A DNA stretch of 64,000 bases from Odontesthes bonariensis (Eukaryota; Chordata; Actinopteri; Atheriniformes; Atherinopsidae): contig NC_134527.1 of the NCBI RefSeq assembly GCF_027942865.1, forward strand, positions 7,914,976 to 7,978,975. The letters are read 5' to 3'. Positions 54,150 to 64,000 of the stretch are shown in pieces. Positions within the stretch are counted from its first letter, which is position 1. Each line of letters starts with the position of its first letter. The notes below the pieces were generated by a model. It had not been told where the DNA came from and searched no databases. It saw nothing but the letters and a program-made list of their open reading frames with translations. The position numbers and the translations under genes were made by a program.

Positions 54150-56395
54150 TTTATTACATGTGTCACTACCAAAAGAAAAAGTCATTTTCAGGAAGAAAAT
54201 TTGTAAAGGGGCCATATTATATACAGTATATCTAAACAGTATATATAAACAGTATATCTAGATATAACTAACCGAAATGATGGACTATACACAATAAACA
54301 CAATATAGGCTCTATAACACACTGATGTTAAGTAACCCCCCCAAAAAAACAAAATATGACCCCTTTAATCAAACTTCCTATGTCCAGCATCTCAGCATCA
54401 ATAAATCATTCCCATGTTAGTGCGGAGACCACAACATTTACTACTTGGTGCCTCATGTCCTTGTGTCTGTGGTAATCATACTTTCCTAACTATTTGGCAA
54501 CGTAGGTTGGTTTAAATTAACATTAAATATTTCAGTTCTTCAGTCTCCATAGAAACCCACAGACCATAATCAGTAACGACAGCAGTCTTTAAACAGCAGG
54601 GTTTTGAATGTCTTCCGCTCGCGGTTTCGGCCACGGTTCCCAGTTCAATCGTAGAAATCAATCGTAAACCGATTGGATGCAACACCTGATGAAAAGCGGT
54701 GCTACTGTCAACGTCGCGAGGCGGAAACAAATACCGCCGTACCGACGAAGCCGGCAGGGATTGACGAGAGCGTAAGACTCTAAATGTAATGCACTCGCTG
54801 CTTAGAAGCACAAACGTGTGTCATCTGTGCAGCGGTACATTGACACAGCCTCAGTGCTCACAGATCAAAGCGTTACTCCTCCGATACGCTTCCAAAGTGT
54901 AAGTGCACAAACCCATCATCAACTAGTGCAACAAACAACAAAAAAGATATAGAACTAAATACGTAAGAAAATATACTACTCTACTCTGTGCCGTGTTTTT
55001 GTCCATAAATTTCATCAGTTTCAACATAAATAGCAAAGAGAAACAGTGGAAAACTAACGCAGTGCATCTTTTCACTTTCATGATTTAAGTGCTTCCATCT
55101 TCTCGACCAAAGGGAACAACTCTTGTCCCACCGGGGTTTTTCAGTCAGATATTCCCAGCATTATTGATCATTACATTTTCATACAGTTGTTTATCTCCTC
55201 CTGTTTACAAACATTTCCGTGGCTTCCCCGTTATCACTGCCTTCGTTTTCTTCCAAGGAAAGTCGGCGTTGTGGGGGAAACTGCAGGGGTCCGTCCGAAC
55301 AGCTCGAGGCAGATTATGTAGGATCGAAATGATTGTGACATTTACCATCATAAACGGATGTGCACACAAACTGGGTATACAAAGAGTGTACAAAATATTC
55401 CAGGGGCGGTCAGTGGCGTTCGACTGGAAAGCATATTGTATTTCTGTATTTCTCCATGAATATCATTCCTAAAAGTGGTCTCAACATTATAGTTCTTTTA
55501 GAATCTGGTGTGATCTGTTAGCTACTCCTGCACATCAGCTGGAAGAAAATTCAGCCATGCTTCTGCGCAAAACAACCTGGATTCTGGAACGTTGACTTTG
55601 ACTTTTCAAAACATTCACTTTGGTCACTTCATCAAATTTAACCTGACACTATTTTGTATCAGTGAGGACTTGTGCTCGTGCGACACTCTGGAACAAGCAG
55701 GACACAGACTGTCCTGAGGTCACAGACCCCTTGGCAGAGCTCGGGATTTTTCCATCTTTGACTAAAAGTGGGAATAAAAATTGTGGAAGCTGAATGAATC
55801 AGCGCTGCTCTGGTTATAGCATCTTATTTGGGTGGAACGGACTGAAGAAGACGCGGACTGGACAGTAAGGGACTAGGAGCCTGTCGAACTGACGCTAGGC
55901 TCCGTTTGCTTATTCATTTCACCGTTTTTTGAAAGGAAAATTCGTGTTTAGTCACATTTCCTTTAGAAAATGAAGCTTTTGCGCGAGTTCAGCAAGGGAA
56001 ATCTGCTCTCGTTTCCTGATGCCTGAACTGTTCGTCCTGCTACGTTCATCAGTTGAGTTTTCCCGTGCTGTCAAACTCACCTCATTCTCAATTCTGTTTT
56101 CACAGATCTGATCCAGTGGCTTCTGCTCTATGACTGTCAGACCTTAGCTTAACAGTCCTAAATTTCGCTGGAAATGAAGTCCAAATGAAGTCAAATCCTT
56201 CTTAAATCTTTCTTCCGCCTCATTCAGAGCTGCTTCCTCGGGTCAGGAGGAGTTTGACAGGGGGAACCTGCGTGTGGTAAGAGATCGGCTTTGCCTAGTC
56301 TCTCCGTTTTATGCAGAAAAGAATGCGGAGGTAATATTTTGTACACTCAGTGTACAGATAGCACACAAGGCTGGAAAGAAAAAGACAGGCGGCAG
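54150..56395 (-). other. prkab1: Probable prkab1 3' untranslated region
   Basis: Follows the prkab1 stop without a recognisable gene. The first well-placed AATAAA on the minus strand (plus-strand TTTATT) is at 54,150-54,155, which would make a 2.2-kb 3' UTR. A CpG-containing block at about 54,600-54,780 stands out in this AT-rich stretch and may be a conserved element. A short array of CAGTATATCTA/ATAAACAGTATAT units lies at 54,216-54,262, just beyond the signal on the gene's upstream side. No alternative signals were mapped systematically. Confidence 0.45.
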
Positions 56396-59300
56396 TCAGA
56401 TGGGCTTATATAGTAAAGTGGTCACATACTTCTTCTTATAGCGATGTGTCGCACTGAGCACCATCACTCCGTCCTGTGAAAGAAAAAAAAAAAAAAGACA
56501 TTTAAAAACCTTGTACAGGTACGTATGTACACCGCTTACTGTTCTCCAACAGTAAGCGGTGTTTAAACATAAATGTTTAAACATAAATGTGAAACCTTGT
56601 GAGCTTTTAACCATGAAGGGGAGGAGGCTTTATCATTGGAGGTAAGTAAGTCTTTAGAGAAAGTGATCCACCTGCTTTTGCCCAAACAAAGCATCCACGA
56701 TGGGCTTTGGTTACATTTACACCCAATGTGGCTTCAGGTATCCTGTGATGGGGAAACTCAATCTATGTTGAGAGGCAAACGTTTCCTGGTACTTCCCAGC
56801 ACTGCTCACCTCCGACCACTGGACTTTTTATTTGAAAGCACACGTGAGTCCACTGATTTTGTGCCCATGAAGTGTGCCTGTTGGGCTTCTTTAAGTCTAA
56901 TAGCCATCATATCTTCTACTAATCATTTTATTTAGTAGCATTAGTATTAGCGTTAGCAAAGAGTTCTTTCTGGAAAATGAGACATTTTCATCATGAGGTA
57001 AAAAGCAGCATCTGCTCCCTGTACCTCTGTTTGACTTTAAATCCTGCTTATCTTTGAAAAAAAAAAAAACTTATCACTACAATGGAAAAAACGTCTAAGA
57101 TTTTGCCAACTCAAATGGAAAAATCTTGTGTAATTTAGACAGCGATCCAGAGGCAGTGTGAGCTTTTTTGTTCTATTATTAGTCTGGCTCCACGCTCCCA
57201 ATGTGGCAGAAAGCCCCCTTCAGTTTGTTTTTCCTGTCAGATGTTGTAAGAAGGGCAATGATCTGTCCTTCCGTTCGTCCTACAGCTTGTTATCGTTGTA
57301 AGAATTCCACAGATACAGTCTGTCCCACGGGCTATATGTATGCTTGCCAACTTAGCAGCTCACATCTGGGGTAATAACTACAAAAGTTCACTACAACCCC
57401 TTGTTATACTCCAAAAACGTGCAATACGAATTTTACATAAGGTAGGATATATTGATCACACAAATACCTTATTTTTGCAGTCTAAGCTGCTAAAATTTTC
57501 AGATTTAGTTGACTTCTATAATGCGCAACTTCTATTCAAAGCTTATAAAAGTATATTACCTAGTAATATTCAGAAGATTTTCACTCAGAAAGAAAGGGGT
57601 TATAATTTGAGGGGGTGTGGTAACTTTTATGTCCGGAAAGTACGAACCACAAGGAAAAGTATGTGTGTGTCTGTATGTGGCGTTAAACTGTGGAATCGAC
57701 TGGGGTTAGAGTACAAACTGTGTCCAAATATTTATCAATTCAAAACAAAATACAAGGAAATGATTTTGTCACGGTATGGGAATGAAGACAGGGGCGTTTG
57801 ACTGTTACTTGGTGTTCGCAGGTACCATCATTATTTTTTGTTTTGCTTTTTGAGGATAATAATTGGTAAATAATGATGAGTATGGGGGATGGTGATGATG
57901 ACCGATGGGGTGATCACGTGTATATAGTATGTATGTGTGATATATAATAGGTGTATGTTATGGCTATATGTTGCAGTGATGTATATTATATGTAAACTTA
58001 TGAATACTGTTGATGCAGTTGACTACGGAGTATAGTGGGAATTGAAAACATGTAAACTATTGCGGATTGGATGGGGGTGGGAGTAAATAAGCTTGTCTTC
58101 ATCCCACTCCTTTTCAAGCTGGTATTCTGTTGTTTAATTTATTATTTGTTGTTTTCTATGCCCAGTGGGCATAAGTGACTGTTATTTATAAATATGTATA
58201 TAATTTTTTTAATTTATTTTTTAAATTCTGGCTTGAAATAAATAAACAAATACAAATACATTTTCCGGGAAAACCTGCTAATAAAGCGAGTCATGTCACG
58301 AGCGTCTCCACAGAAAGATTCCGCACATCAGCACCTACGTGGTGTTCCAAACACAGAAATCTTATCTGGTGACATGCAGTCAACTAGAAGCCTCACCTTG
58401 ATGGACAGGGCATAAAGGTGGTTCAGCATAACATGGTTGGGCTCTGGAAGTAATGCAGGATCGCACTAGATTGGTAAAAAAAAACAAAAAAAAAACAATT
58501 TAGAGAGAAAACATCAGAACATCACAAGATCGGTCATTTCATAAATAGCTGGAAGTGTCATTTCATTTCCAGGAAAAAAAAAAGAAGTTGACAAAGACAA
58601 TGAAAAACAACGACGTTGTCTCAAGAAAGCTCCGATTAGAAATTTTGAAAATGAGAGCAAGAAAAATAAAGCCAACTGGAATGCGTTGCAGCCACTTACA
58701 GAAATTCCAGTGTCTTTGTTGAGGATGACCTGGAGGAGGTGAGGAGGGAGTATGGGTGGAGACTTGATCTTCTCCTCCTGTTTAGGGGCATAAGCGTCCT
58801 GATGATAAGGTCCGGGAGGAGAGCTGGAGAGGTCTGACAAAGGAAGAGCAGAATAATATGACCGAAGGCCGAAACAAAACCCTAAAACTCTGTTTTCAGA
58901 GTCACATCAGAATCTAGCACCCAGGGCACAGCTCTCTGGAAAAGATTTACGCGGTAGAAGCACAACTTTGGTGCACTTAGCCCCGATTATTGAATATTTT
59001 AACGAGTAAGCCGTGACATCAAAGATTTTTATGAAATGTTTTCTTATTTTTTTACCTCCCAATGAATTACGCTCCAGAATCGATACAGCAGTGAGAAAGT
59101 GAGAAGAAAGAGGGAGATGACCTGCAGCAAAGGGTCATTAAAAGCTGCTGTGGCAAAGAGTTGAGCTATATCACGTAACGCTTTGGAGAAAACTATGACT
59201 CTGTTGGTGACACATTACCATCAGCTCTGACTCTCTACACACTCATACAGAGCCTGTGTGAGAGCAACTCACATCGTTTAGAGGCATTTTAAACCAGAGG

Positions 59301-61191
59301 CCAGTGGTCATGACACCTAAATAATTGATAATAAAGTAGCCGGTTGGACTTTAGTGAATGACTGGCTAAAATTCATTAATAGGTAATAAAAACCTAACGC
59401 AAATGCATCGGGGAATCTTAAGTACAGATGTAAAAATGGCTACATGCACTCACCTGACATGTCAGAGCACTTCTGTGAATCCACCATGAGGGCGTCAAAC
59501 ACCTCAAAGTCAGTTTTCTTCACCTGGATGATATTGTTAAATGTGCCGAGCTGGCTGGTTACGACGGGCTGTTAGGAAAACACCACACAACCACGTTCAC
59601 AAAGCTGAATTATAAGCAGGGCAGATAGGTTGAGCATTCCCACAGAATAATAAAACAGTGAAACGAACCCCTGAAGCATCACGCAGTAATTAAATTTGAG
59701 ACCACACGGCCTCTAATCGTTTCCCTACTCCAGGTCTTATAAAATTTGAGAGACAAGTCGCAAATTATTTTTAGCATTAGCGACTGTAATTTTGCAGAGA
59801 CACAGAACACGTGTTAATAAGCACTGTCCCGTGAAATTATTGCTTGAAGACAGAAAGGAAAATTCACAAGCTACACTTGTAGTGTACAACAAATCTGCAG
59901 CAACACAAAAACACCATGGTGCAATATGCAATGATGGCACAGATGCAGCTGTAACACATCTGCAGCGCCTGGATTTATCACAGAGAATATATCCAGAGGA
60001 ACGCATCCCGTATGTGGCACGTTAAAGGCATTCTTGGTGAAAACTCAAATGCCTGTTTGACTCAAAACCGATGAGAGTAACTGCCCACCTCAGTTGGATC
60101 ATGGGTCCACTGCCCGTCCACATAAAACTTGTACTGATGCTCCCCTTCAGGTAGATCAACGATTGCCACAAAGGTGTTCTGACTGACGGGCAAAAAAAAA
60201 GAGCATTTGGAAACAGTTCAGTTCAAACTTTTTCAACCTCATTCACAATACGCACATGGGCTCGAACTAGAATAGAAGGGCTTTCAACTTTTTGTTTTCT
60301 TTCCAGGAGAATGTTTTGCTTTCCTTCCCGCGCAGGAGGAGGCGGTGGTGTCTGGCAGGGAGACAGTATGAAGGGAGTGTGGTGTGTGTGTGTGTGCGTA
60401 TCGTAGGCAACGTGACCTGTCAAACTGCCGTTAACTCTGACCTCGTGGCTGGCTCCATCAAGTTATAGATTAAAACTGCAAAAGTTGCACAATGGCAGTT
60501 AAGAAAAAAAACCTGGAAGGACTGATGCATCACCTGAAACCCTGAGTCACTCCGTCTCAGCAGTTAGATCAGACTTAGCCCGAAACAGAGACTCTCCCAT
60601 TTATCTGCTTTTGATGACAAACAGTGGATGTGTTTACATGCACAGCAATAATCGGATAATAACCCAGTCACGACCTTCCTCTTAATATCTCACTGTATCT
60701 CACTCAAGATTAGTAGAGTTTAGTACATTGGCCTCACCTTCTAATCAGGGGAATCTTGTTGGCCCAGTTGTTGAAGGACCCAGAGATGAACACCTCCTTT
60801 CCATCTCCAGTCCAGCGAAAGACTGTAGGTCGATCTAGAGTCGGGCCTTTGTCCTCGGCTTCTAAGTCTTGCTGCCATGCAAGGAACTCCTCCTTCTCTA
60901 AGGGAGCCTGAAACAGAACATCAGCACTATGATATTTGTTGATTTTTATTATGTTAAGAGTTGGGCCGGAAGAAGTCTGCAGTCCAAAAAAAAACTATGA
61001 CCGTAACAGATCTGTGCCTCTGAAACAACATCGACACATACCTTCATATCTTCTCCATGAAAAATATCTGCGTCCTCTGGGCTATCCATCAGGATCTTCG
61101 GGATCTCCCCCTCCTTGATTCCCCGGCTGTCCCGCCGCTGGGCCTTCTCCCCCTGGCCCATGGCAGCCCTCTCGCTGCTCGTGTTCCCCAT
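56396..61191 (-). CDS. prkab1: AMP-activated protein kinase subunit beta-1
   Basis: Scaffold and glycogen-sensing subunit of AMPK, the cellular energy sensor. Seven coding exons: 61042-61191, 60738-60907, 60089-60182, 59454-59568, 58700-58833, 58397-58465 and 56396-56473, all GT/AG. They join in frame to 269 residues; I recall the human protein as 270. MGNTSSE gives an N-myristoylated Gly2. The carbohydrate-binding module (CBM48) lies at about residues 75-160, with Trp98, Lys125 and Trp132 as expected glycogen contacts and Ser107 at the known autophosphorylation position. The C-terminal domain that binds alpha and gamma subunits (about 185-269) includes PPHLLQVILNKDTGIS and ends THRYKKKYVTTLLYKPI. 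The ATG exon has a 5' splice acceptor at 61,226-61,227, so a non-coding first exon lies upstream. Confidence 0.95.
56529..56588. repeat. Perfect 15-bp hairpin plus 14-bp direct repeat
   Basis: Arms ACACCGCTTACTGTT (56529-56543) and AACAGTAAGCGGTGT (56548-56562) pair exactly around a CTCC loop. GTTTAAACATAAAT then occurs twice in tandem (56561-56588). The structure sits in the last prkab1 intron, within 60-115 bases of the acceptor of the final exon, where the branch region would lie. Confidence 0.75.
57340..58256 (+). mobile_element. 3' end of a Rex1/jockey-like LINE
   Basis: A 153-codon frame (57340-57801) matches the region after the reverse transcriptase domain in fish Rex1-type LINEs: LQPLVILQKRAIRILHKVGY, then HTNTLF, LKFSDLVDFYN, KAYKSILPSNIQ and a GVKLWNRL motif. 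A 3' untranslated part follows, ending GAAATAAATAAACAAATACA. The reverse transcriptase and endonuclease are missing, so this is a 5'-truncated copy. It lies in the last intron of prkab1, antisense to that gene. Confidence 0.7.
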
Positions 61192-61225
61192 GGCTTTGTC
61201 TTCTCGTAGGCCGTCACCACGGTCA

Positions 61226-62270
61226 CTGTGTGTAGCCAACCAGAAACCTCAGACTAGCTTTTACATATCGCAATTAATCATTGACAGCGGCTGAAAGAAT
61301 ACCAGTAAGGCGGAAGAATTAGCTCATCAAAAGGTGCCAATAAAAATCAGAAGCTGCACTGGATACGAAATTACGTGGAAGGATTTCTGTGTTTTCTTTT
61401 CACATGACACAGAACACCCACAGCTACGCTACCTCTGCAAAGTATAGATTTTTAGTCTTTTTTTTTTTTGCTTGCTGTATGACTAAACAACGTTCTTTCC
61501 ATGTAGGAGCTGAATAACAGTGGTATTTTTTTCCAACACCCCACCCAGGCGTGGGAGTTTGACGAACATGTTATGTTAGCTTCAACGTGATACTCATATA
61601 ACATTTCTCTCAGCATGCTACCTTATTTATACAAAAGACCACTGTGTTCATGCGACTGCACCGTTTTGTCCGGAGCAGGTTCGTTGGGTTATAGCGTAAT
61701 CTATGATGCAGAACACATCTGGTGAGTTTCTGGAGCAATTCCCTCACGACTGAAAAGCTTACAGGCTCATTCCACAGCTGTATAAAATAAAACGAACACT
61801 GAGAGGCCGTCGGCCCGGTTGAATGTACATGTGCATATGTATAATGTAAACGCCCACTGTCATGTAAGTAAGCAGTGATAAAGCGTGACCTTCACACAAA
61901 AAACCCCCACAGCTATAGCAGTAATGTGTGACTTATTACATGCTGCTCAGGGCAAAAAAAAGTTTCACACTGATCTAACATTAAATGTAAATCAATCTTT
62001 AACCCTGCGAAGAGAAACCAGATCCTTTAAAGCCACGTGGTTATTTCTCGAAAATCGTACTGACTTGAAAAATTGTAAGAACATAACTGTATGGGTGAGT
62101 AATATAGGTGTGATCTCACTTTCAGGTGACTCGAGGGGGTGAAACAAAAAGTTATCGTGTCTGCAAACAGAGTAAAAGCTCCGTTTTTAAAAACTCGACC
62201 ACTCTGGGTGTTATGGTCAAATACGCAGCAGGGCCACGCTCAAATCGTGGCAACTGGCAATGGCACGGTG
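61226..62270 (-). other. prkab1: prkab1 first intron, 3' half
   Basis: The acceptor CTACACACAG precedes the exon beginning TGACCGTGGTGACG at 61,225. The interval contains no recognisable gene or repeat. Confidence 0.55.
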
Positions 62271-62289
62271 GCAACCTGAGCTGCCACAG

Positions 62290-62577
62290 CTTTGCAGAGG
62301 CAGCTGCCACAGGGTGCCACAGGGTTCCACAGGGTGCCACAGAGTGCCACAGGGTTCCACGGAGTGCCACGAGGTGCCACAGGGTTCCACAGGGTGCCAC
62401 AGAGTGCCACAGGGTTCCACGGAGTGCCACGAGGTGCCACAGGGTTCCACAGGGTGCCACAGAGTGCCACAGGGTTCCACGGAGTGCCACAGAGTGCCAC
62501 AGGGTTCCACGGAGTGCCACGAGGTGCCACAGGGTGCTACAGGGTGCCACAGAGTGGCACGGGGTGCCACAGCAGCT
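62290..62577. repeat. Minisatellite, 10-bp unit in 60-bp higher-order repeats
   Basis: Tandem TGCCACAGGG-like decamers with regular variants (AGGGTTCCAC, AGAGTGCCAC, GGAGTGCCAC, GAGGTGCCAC) form a six-decamer unit of 60 bp. The blocks 62,341-62,400 and 62,401-62,460 are base-for-base identical. The blocks on either side differ at a few decamers. Looser TGCCAC/GTGGCA copies flank the array. All long frames here on both strands are by-products of a period not divisible by three. Confidence 0.92.
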
Positions 62578-62599
62578 GTAAAAGCCTGTTAGACGCTGC

Positions 62600-63580
62600 C
62601 ACAGCCTTGCCACGCCTGCTGCCGCTGTTTCTGTTTGTGGAAGCCAACACTGATTCTCCACAAACGGGTTGTCAGTAAAGTATAGTTAACTATGGTCTGT
62701 TACTCAATCATTACTTTCAAATGATGATGTAGTTATTTCATTATTTCATTATTCTTTAATAACAAAGTATACAAAGTCAGTGCATTCACTTGAGATGGAA
62801 ACTATGTCTTATATAGTGTTATGGATATATTATATATTTACAATGTAGCGTCCAGCAGGACTTATAGAAAGGATGACGATGAGCTAACTCTTAATTTATT
62901 GCCTGGCCCTCTGGTCTCTCACAACTCCACACACTCACAGGCCTCCATCGTTTACACTCGGACCCGCCCCGCCAACCTTCTCATCCAATCACATAACCAA
63001 ACACACCCACCAAGCATCACAGACAGCCAATACTCAGAAAATAAAAATAAAAACATTAAAAAGACGCAGGCACAGGAACTAAAATGTTAACTTGGCTGAC
63101 CCTCTGCTCTCTCTCAACTCCCCACACACGCACGGATTATTATTGCAAAACCGTGAGCACAGTTTAATAATCTCTAATCAGCTCTTACTTTGGTTATACA
63201 GGGCCCGGATAGCTCGTAAAAGCGGCTACTTGTCCCATATACTCACTCAGGACCCCCAACATTATCTATCAGCCTTTTTTTATATATAGCCTCTGGCACC
63301 CTATGGCAGCCCCTGTCACCCTGGCTCCCCGCAGGGAAATACGAGCATTTCTGTATGCTCGTATTTCATACAGAAATGTTAAATTATTTAAAAATAAAAA
63401 TAAAATTAATAAAAAAAACAAAAAAACAATCCTCTCTATTACAATAAGAGTGGGTAATGATATAGTTGCTGCGCATTTGTGTTGATGCTGGTTGAAATGT
63501 TTCATCTTCGCCGTGACGCCATAATAAATAAAGTTCCCATCACTCCACGGTGATGTATTTGCGAGGTGATAATTAAAGTA
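62600..63580 (-). other. prkab1: prkab1 first intron, 5' half
   Basis: No gene recognised. Contains the overlapping inverted repeats at 63,337-63,378 and an A-rich stretch at about 63,380-63,430. Confidence 0.5.
63337..63378. repeat. Two overlapping inverted repeats
   Basis: First pair: AAATACGAGCAT (63337-63348) and ATGCTCGTATTT (63355-63366), 6-base loop. Second pair: CATTTCTGTATG (63346-63357) and CATACAGAAATG (63367-63378), 9-base loop. Both are perfect 12-bp pairs. The second uses the loop and parts of both arms of the first, so the two stems cannot form together. Confidence 0.8.
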
Positions 63581-64000
63581 ATGCTAAGCCGTCCCCCTTA
63601 TGCCACCGTCGAGTCAAATTCACGTGGACACTAAAAACGTGACAATGAAACTCCCCGATACTTTTCTTGTAGCATGACACCGTTATTAGCTGATGGAGCG
63701 TGCGGCAGGTGAAAGCTAACCCCGGCCGCATCTTCTCCTGAAGCTAGCAGGATAGCATCCAGTACCAGTGTGTTATGTAGCCGGTGGTTTGGTCGCACTG
63801 TAAAACCGTGAGAGTGCTCCCGGCGGCAAAACGCGGGTCATGGCAATTAAAGGATGAAAGCACCAACTATAAATGCAGTGTGTCATTTAGGTCGTTACCT
63901 GGGAAATGCCTAACGTCGCAGTTATCGGTGTGAGGTAGTCAACTCCATTCCAGCGGAGCCGAAAACATCTTTGACAGACCTGCTAAACAAACCCGCCCCC
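63580..64000 (-). promoter_or_regulatory. prkab1: Probable prkab1 promoter region and non-coding first exon
   Basis: Higher GC and CpG content than the rest of the window (CCCCGGCCGC, CCCGGCGGC, AAACGCGGG). On the minus strand CATTTCCCAG|GTAACG at 63,899/63,898 is a good splice donor and pairs with the acceptor before 61,225, predicting a non-coding first exon from the right edge to 63,899. No TATA box was noticed, as expected for a broadly expressed gene. The true start may lie beyond the window. Confidence 0.5.

Noticed and set aside
54512-54811. 99-codon minus-strand frame in a CpG-containing block
   Set aside because: It lies in the probable 3' untranslated region of prkab1 and shows no family resemblance. 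The base composition alone explains the open frame.
62290-62577. Regular repeats that could be mistaken for a CRISPR array
   Set aside because: The repeats are contiguous decamers with no unique spacers, and the context is an intron of a fish gene.
62126-62678. Several long overlapping open frames on both strands, up to 169 codons
   Set aside because: They are produced by the 10-bp minisatellite, whose 60-bp unit keeps all frames open. The peptides are simple repeats with no domain.

Overview
The window looks like a teleost nuclear chromosome, probably a spiny-rayed (percomorph) fish. Genes have introns and the intergenic DNA is long and AT-rich. The repeats are typical of fish: Tc1-like relics, a GATG-tailed tRNA-type SINE, an L2/CR1 LINE, a Rex1/jockey-like LINE end and a piggyBac element. 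Three host genes are firmly supported. ppp1r3c (glycogen-targeting subunit of protein phosphatase 1) is on +. pla2g1b (pancreatic phospholipase A2) and prkab1 (AMPK beta-1) are on -. I reconstructed all three from splice junctions read by eye. Two of them, ppp1r3c and prkab1, encode glycogen-binding regulators of energy metabolism. The pairing of pla2g1b with prkab1 agrees with my recollection that both lie in one region of human chromosome 12.

Layout. From 1 to about 24,300 there is a gene-poor stretch with scattered relics: a Tc1 copy at about 2.47-3.13 kb, SINE pieces at 1.9, 8.1, 9.0, 22.3 and 23.7 kb, a second deleted Tc1 at 12.8-13.3 kb, an AT microsatellite and an L2-like tail. From 24.3 to 33.8 kb lies ppp1r3c, followed by a young head-to-tail duplication of about 1.7 kb that carries its coding exon again. 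The first copy of the duplicated unit was later hit at TTAA by a piggyBac element. The intron of that element's transposase gene was in turn invaded by an L2/CR1 LINE. The second unit keeps the unoccupied TTAA site. From 34.1 to 36.5 kb there is another Tc1 relic and one small unassigned ORF.

From 36,478 to 51,948 lies a complete endogenous retrovirus on the - strand, 15.5 kb long. It has two 1.93-kb LTRs that appear to differ by one base, a GCAA target duplication, a primer-binding site, a polypurine tract, one unbroken 2,462-codon gag-pol frame and an unbroken 605-codon env. Its Env is built like a class I fusion (F) protein: a short N-terminal subunit, a furin site, an immediate fusion peptide and a long C-terminal subunit. 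Its Pol has a degenerate RNase H (tether) followed by a second, apparently active RNase H. This combination best fits the lokiretrovirus-like lineage at the base of retroviruses. It is the most remarkable object in the window.

From 52.4 to 53.4 kb is pla2g1b with a clear TATA box, and from about 54.1 kb to the right edge is prkab1. A Rex1-type LINE tail lies in the last prkab1 intron. Its first intron holds a 10-bp minisatellite organised in 60-bp higher-order units and a pair of overlapping, mutually exclusive inverted repeats.
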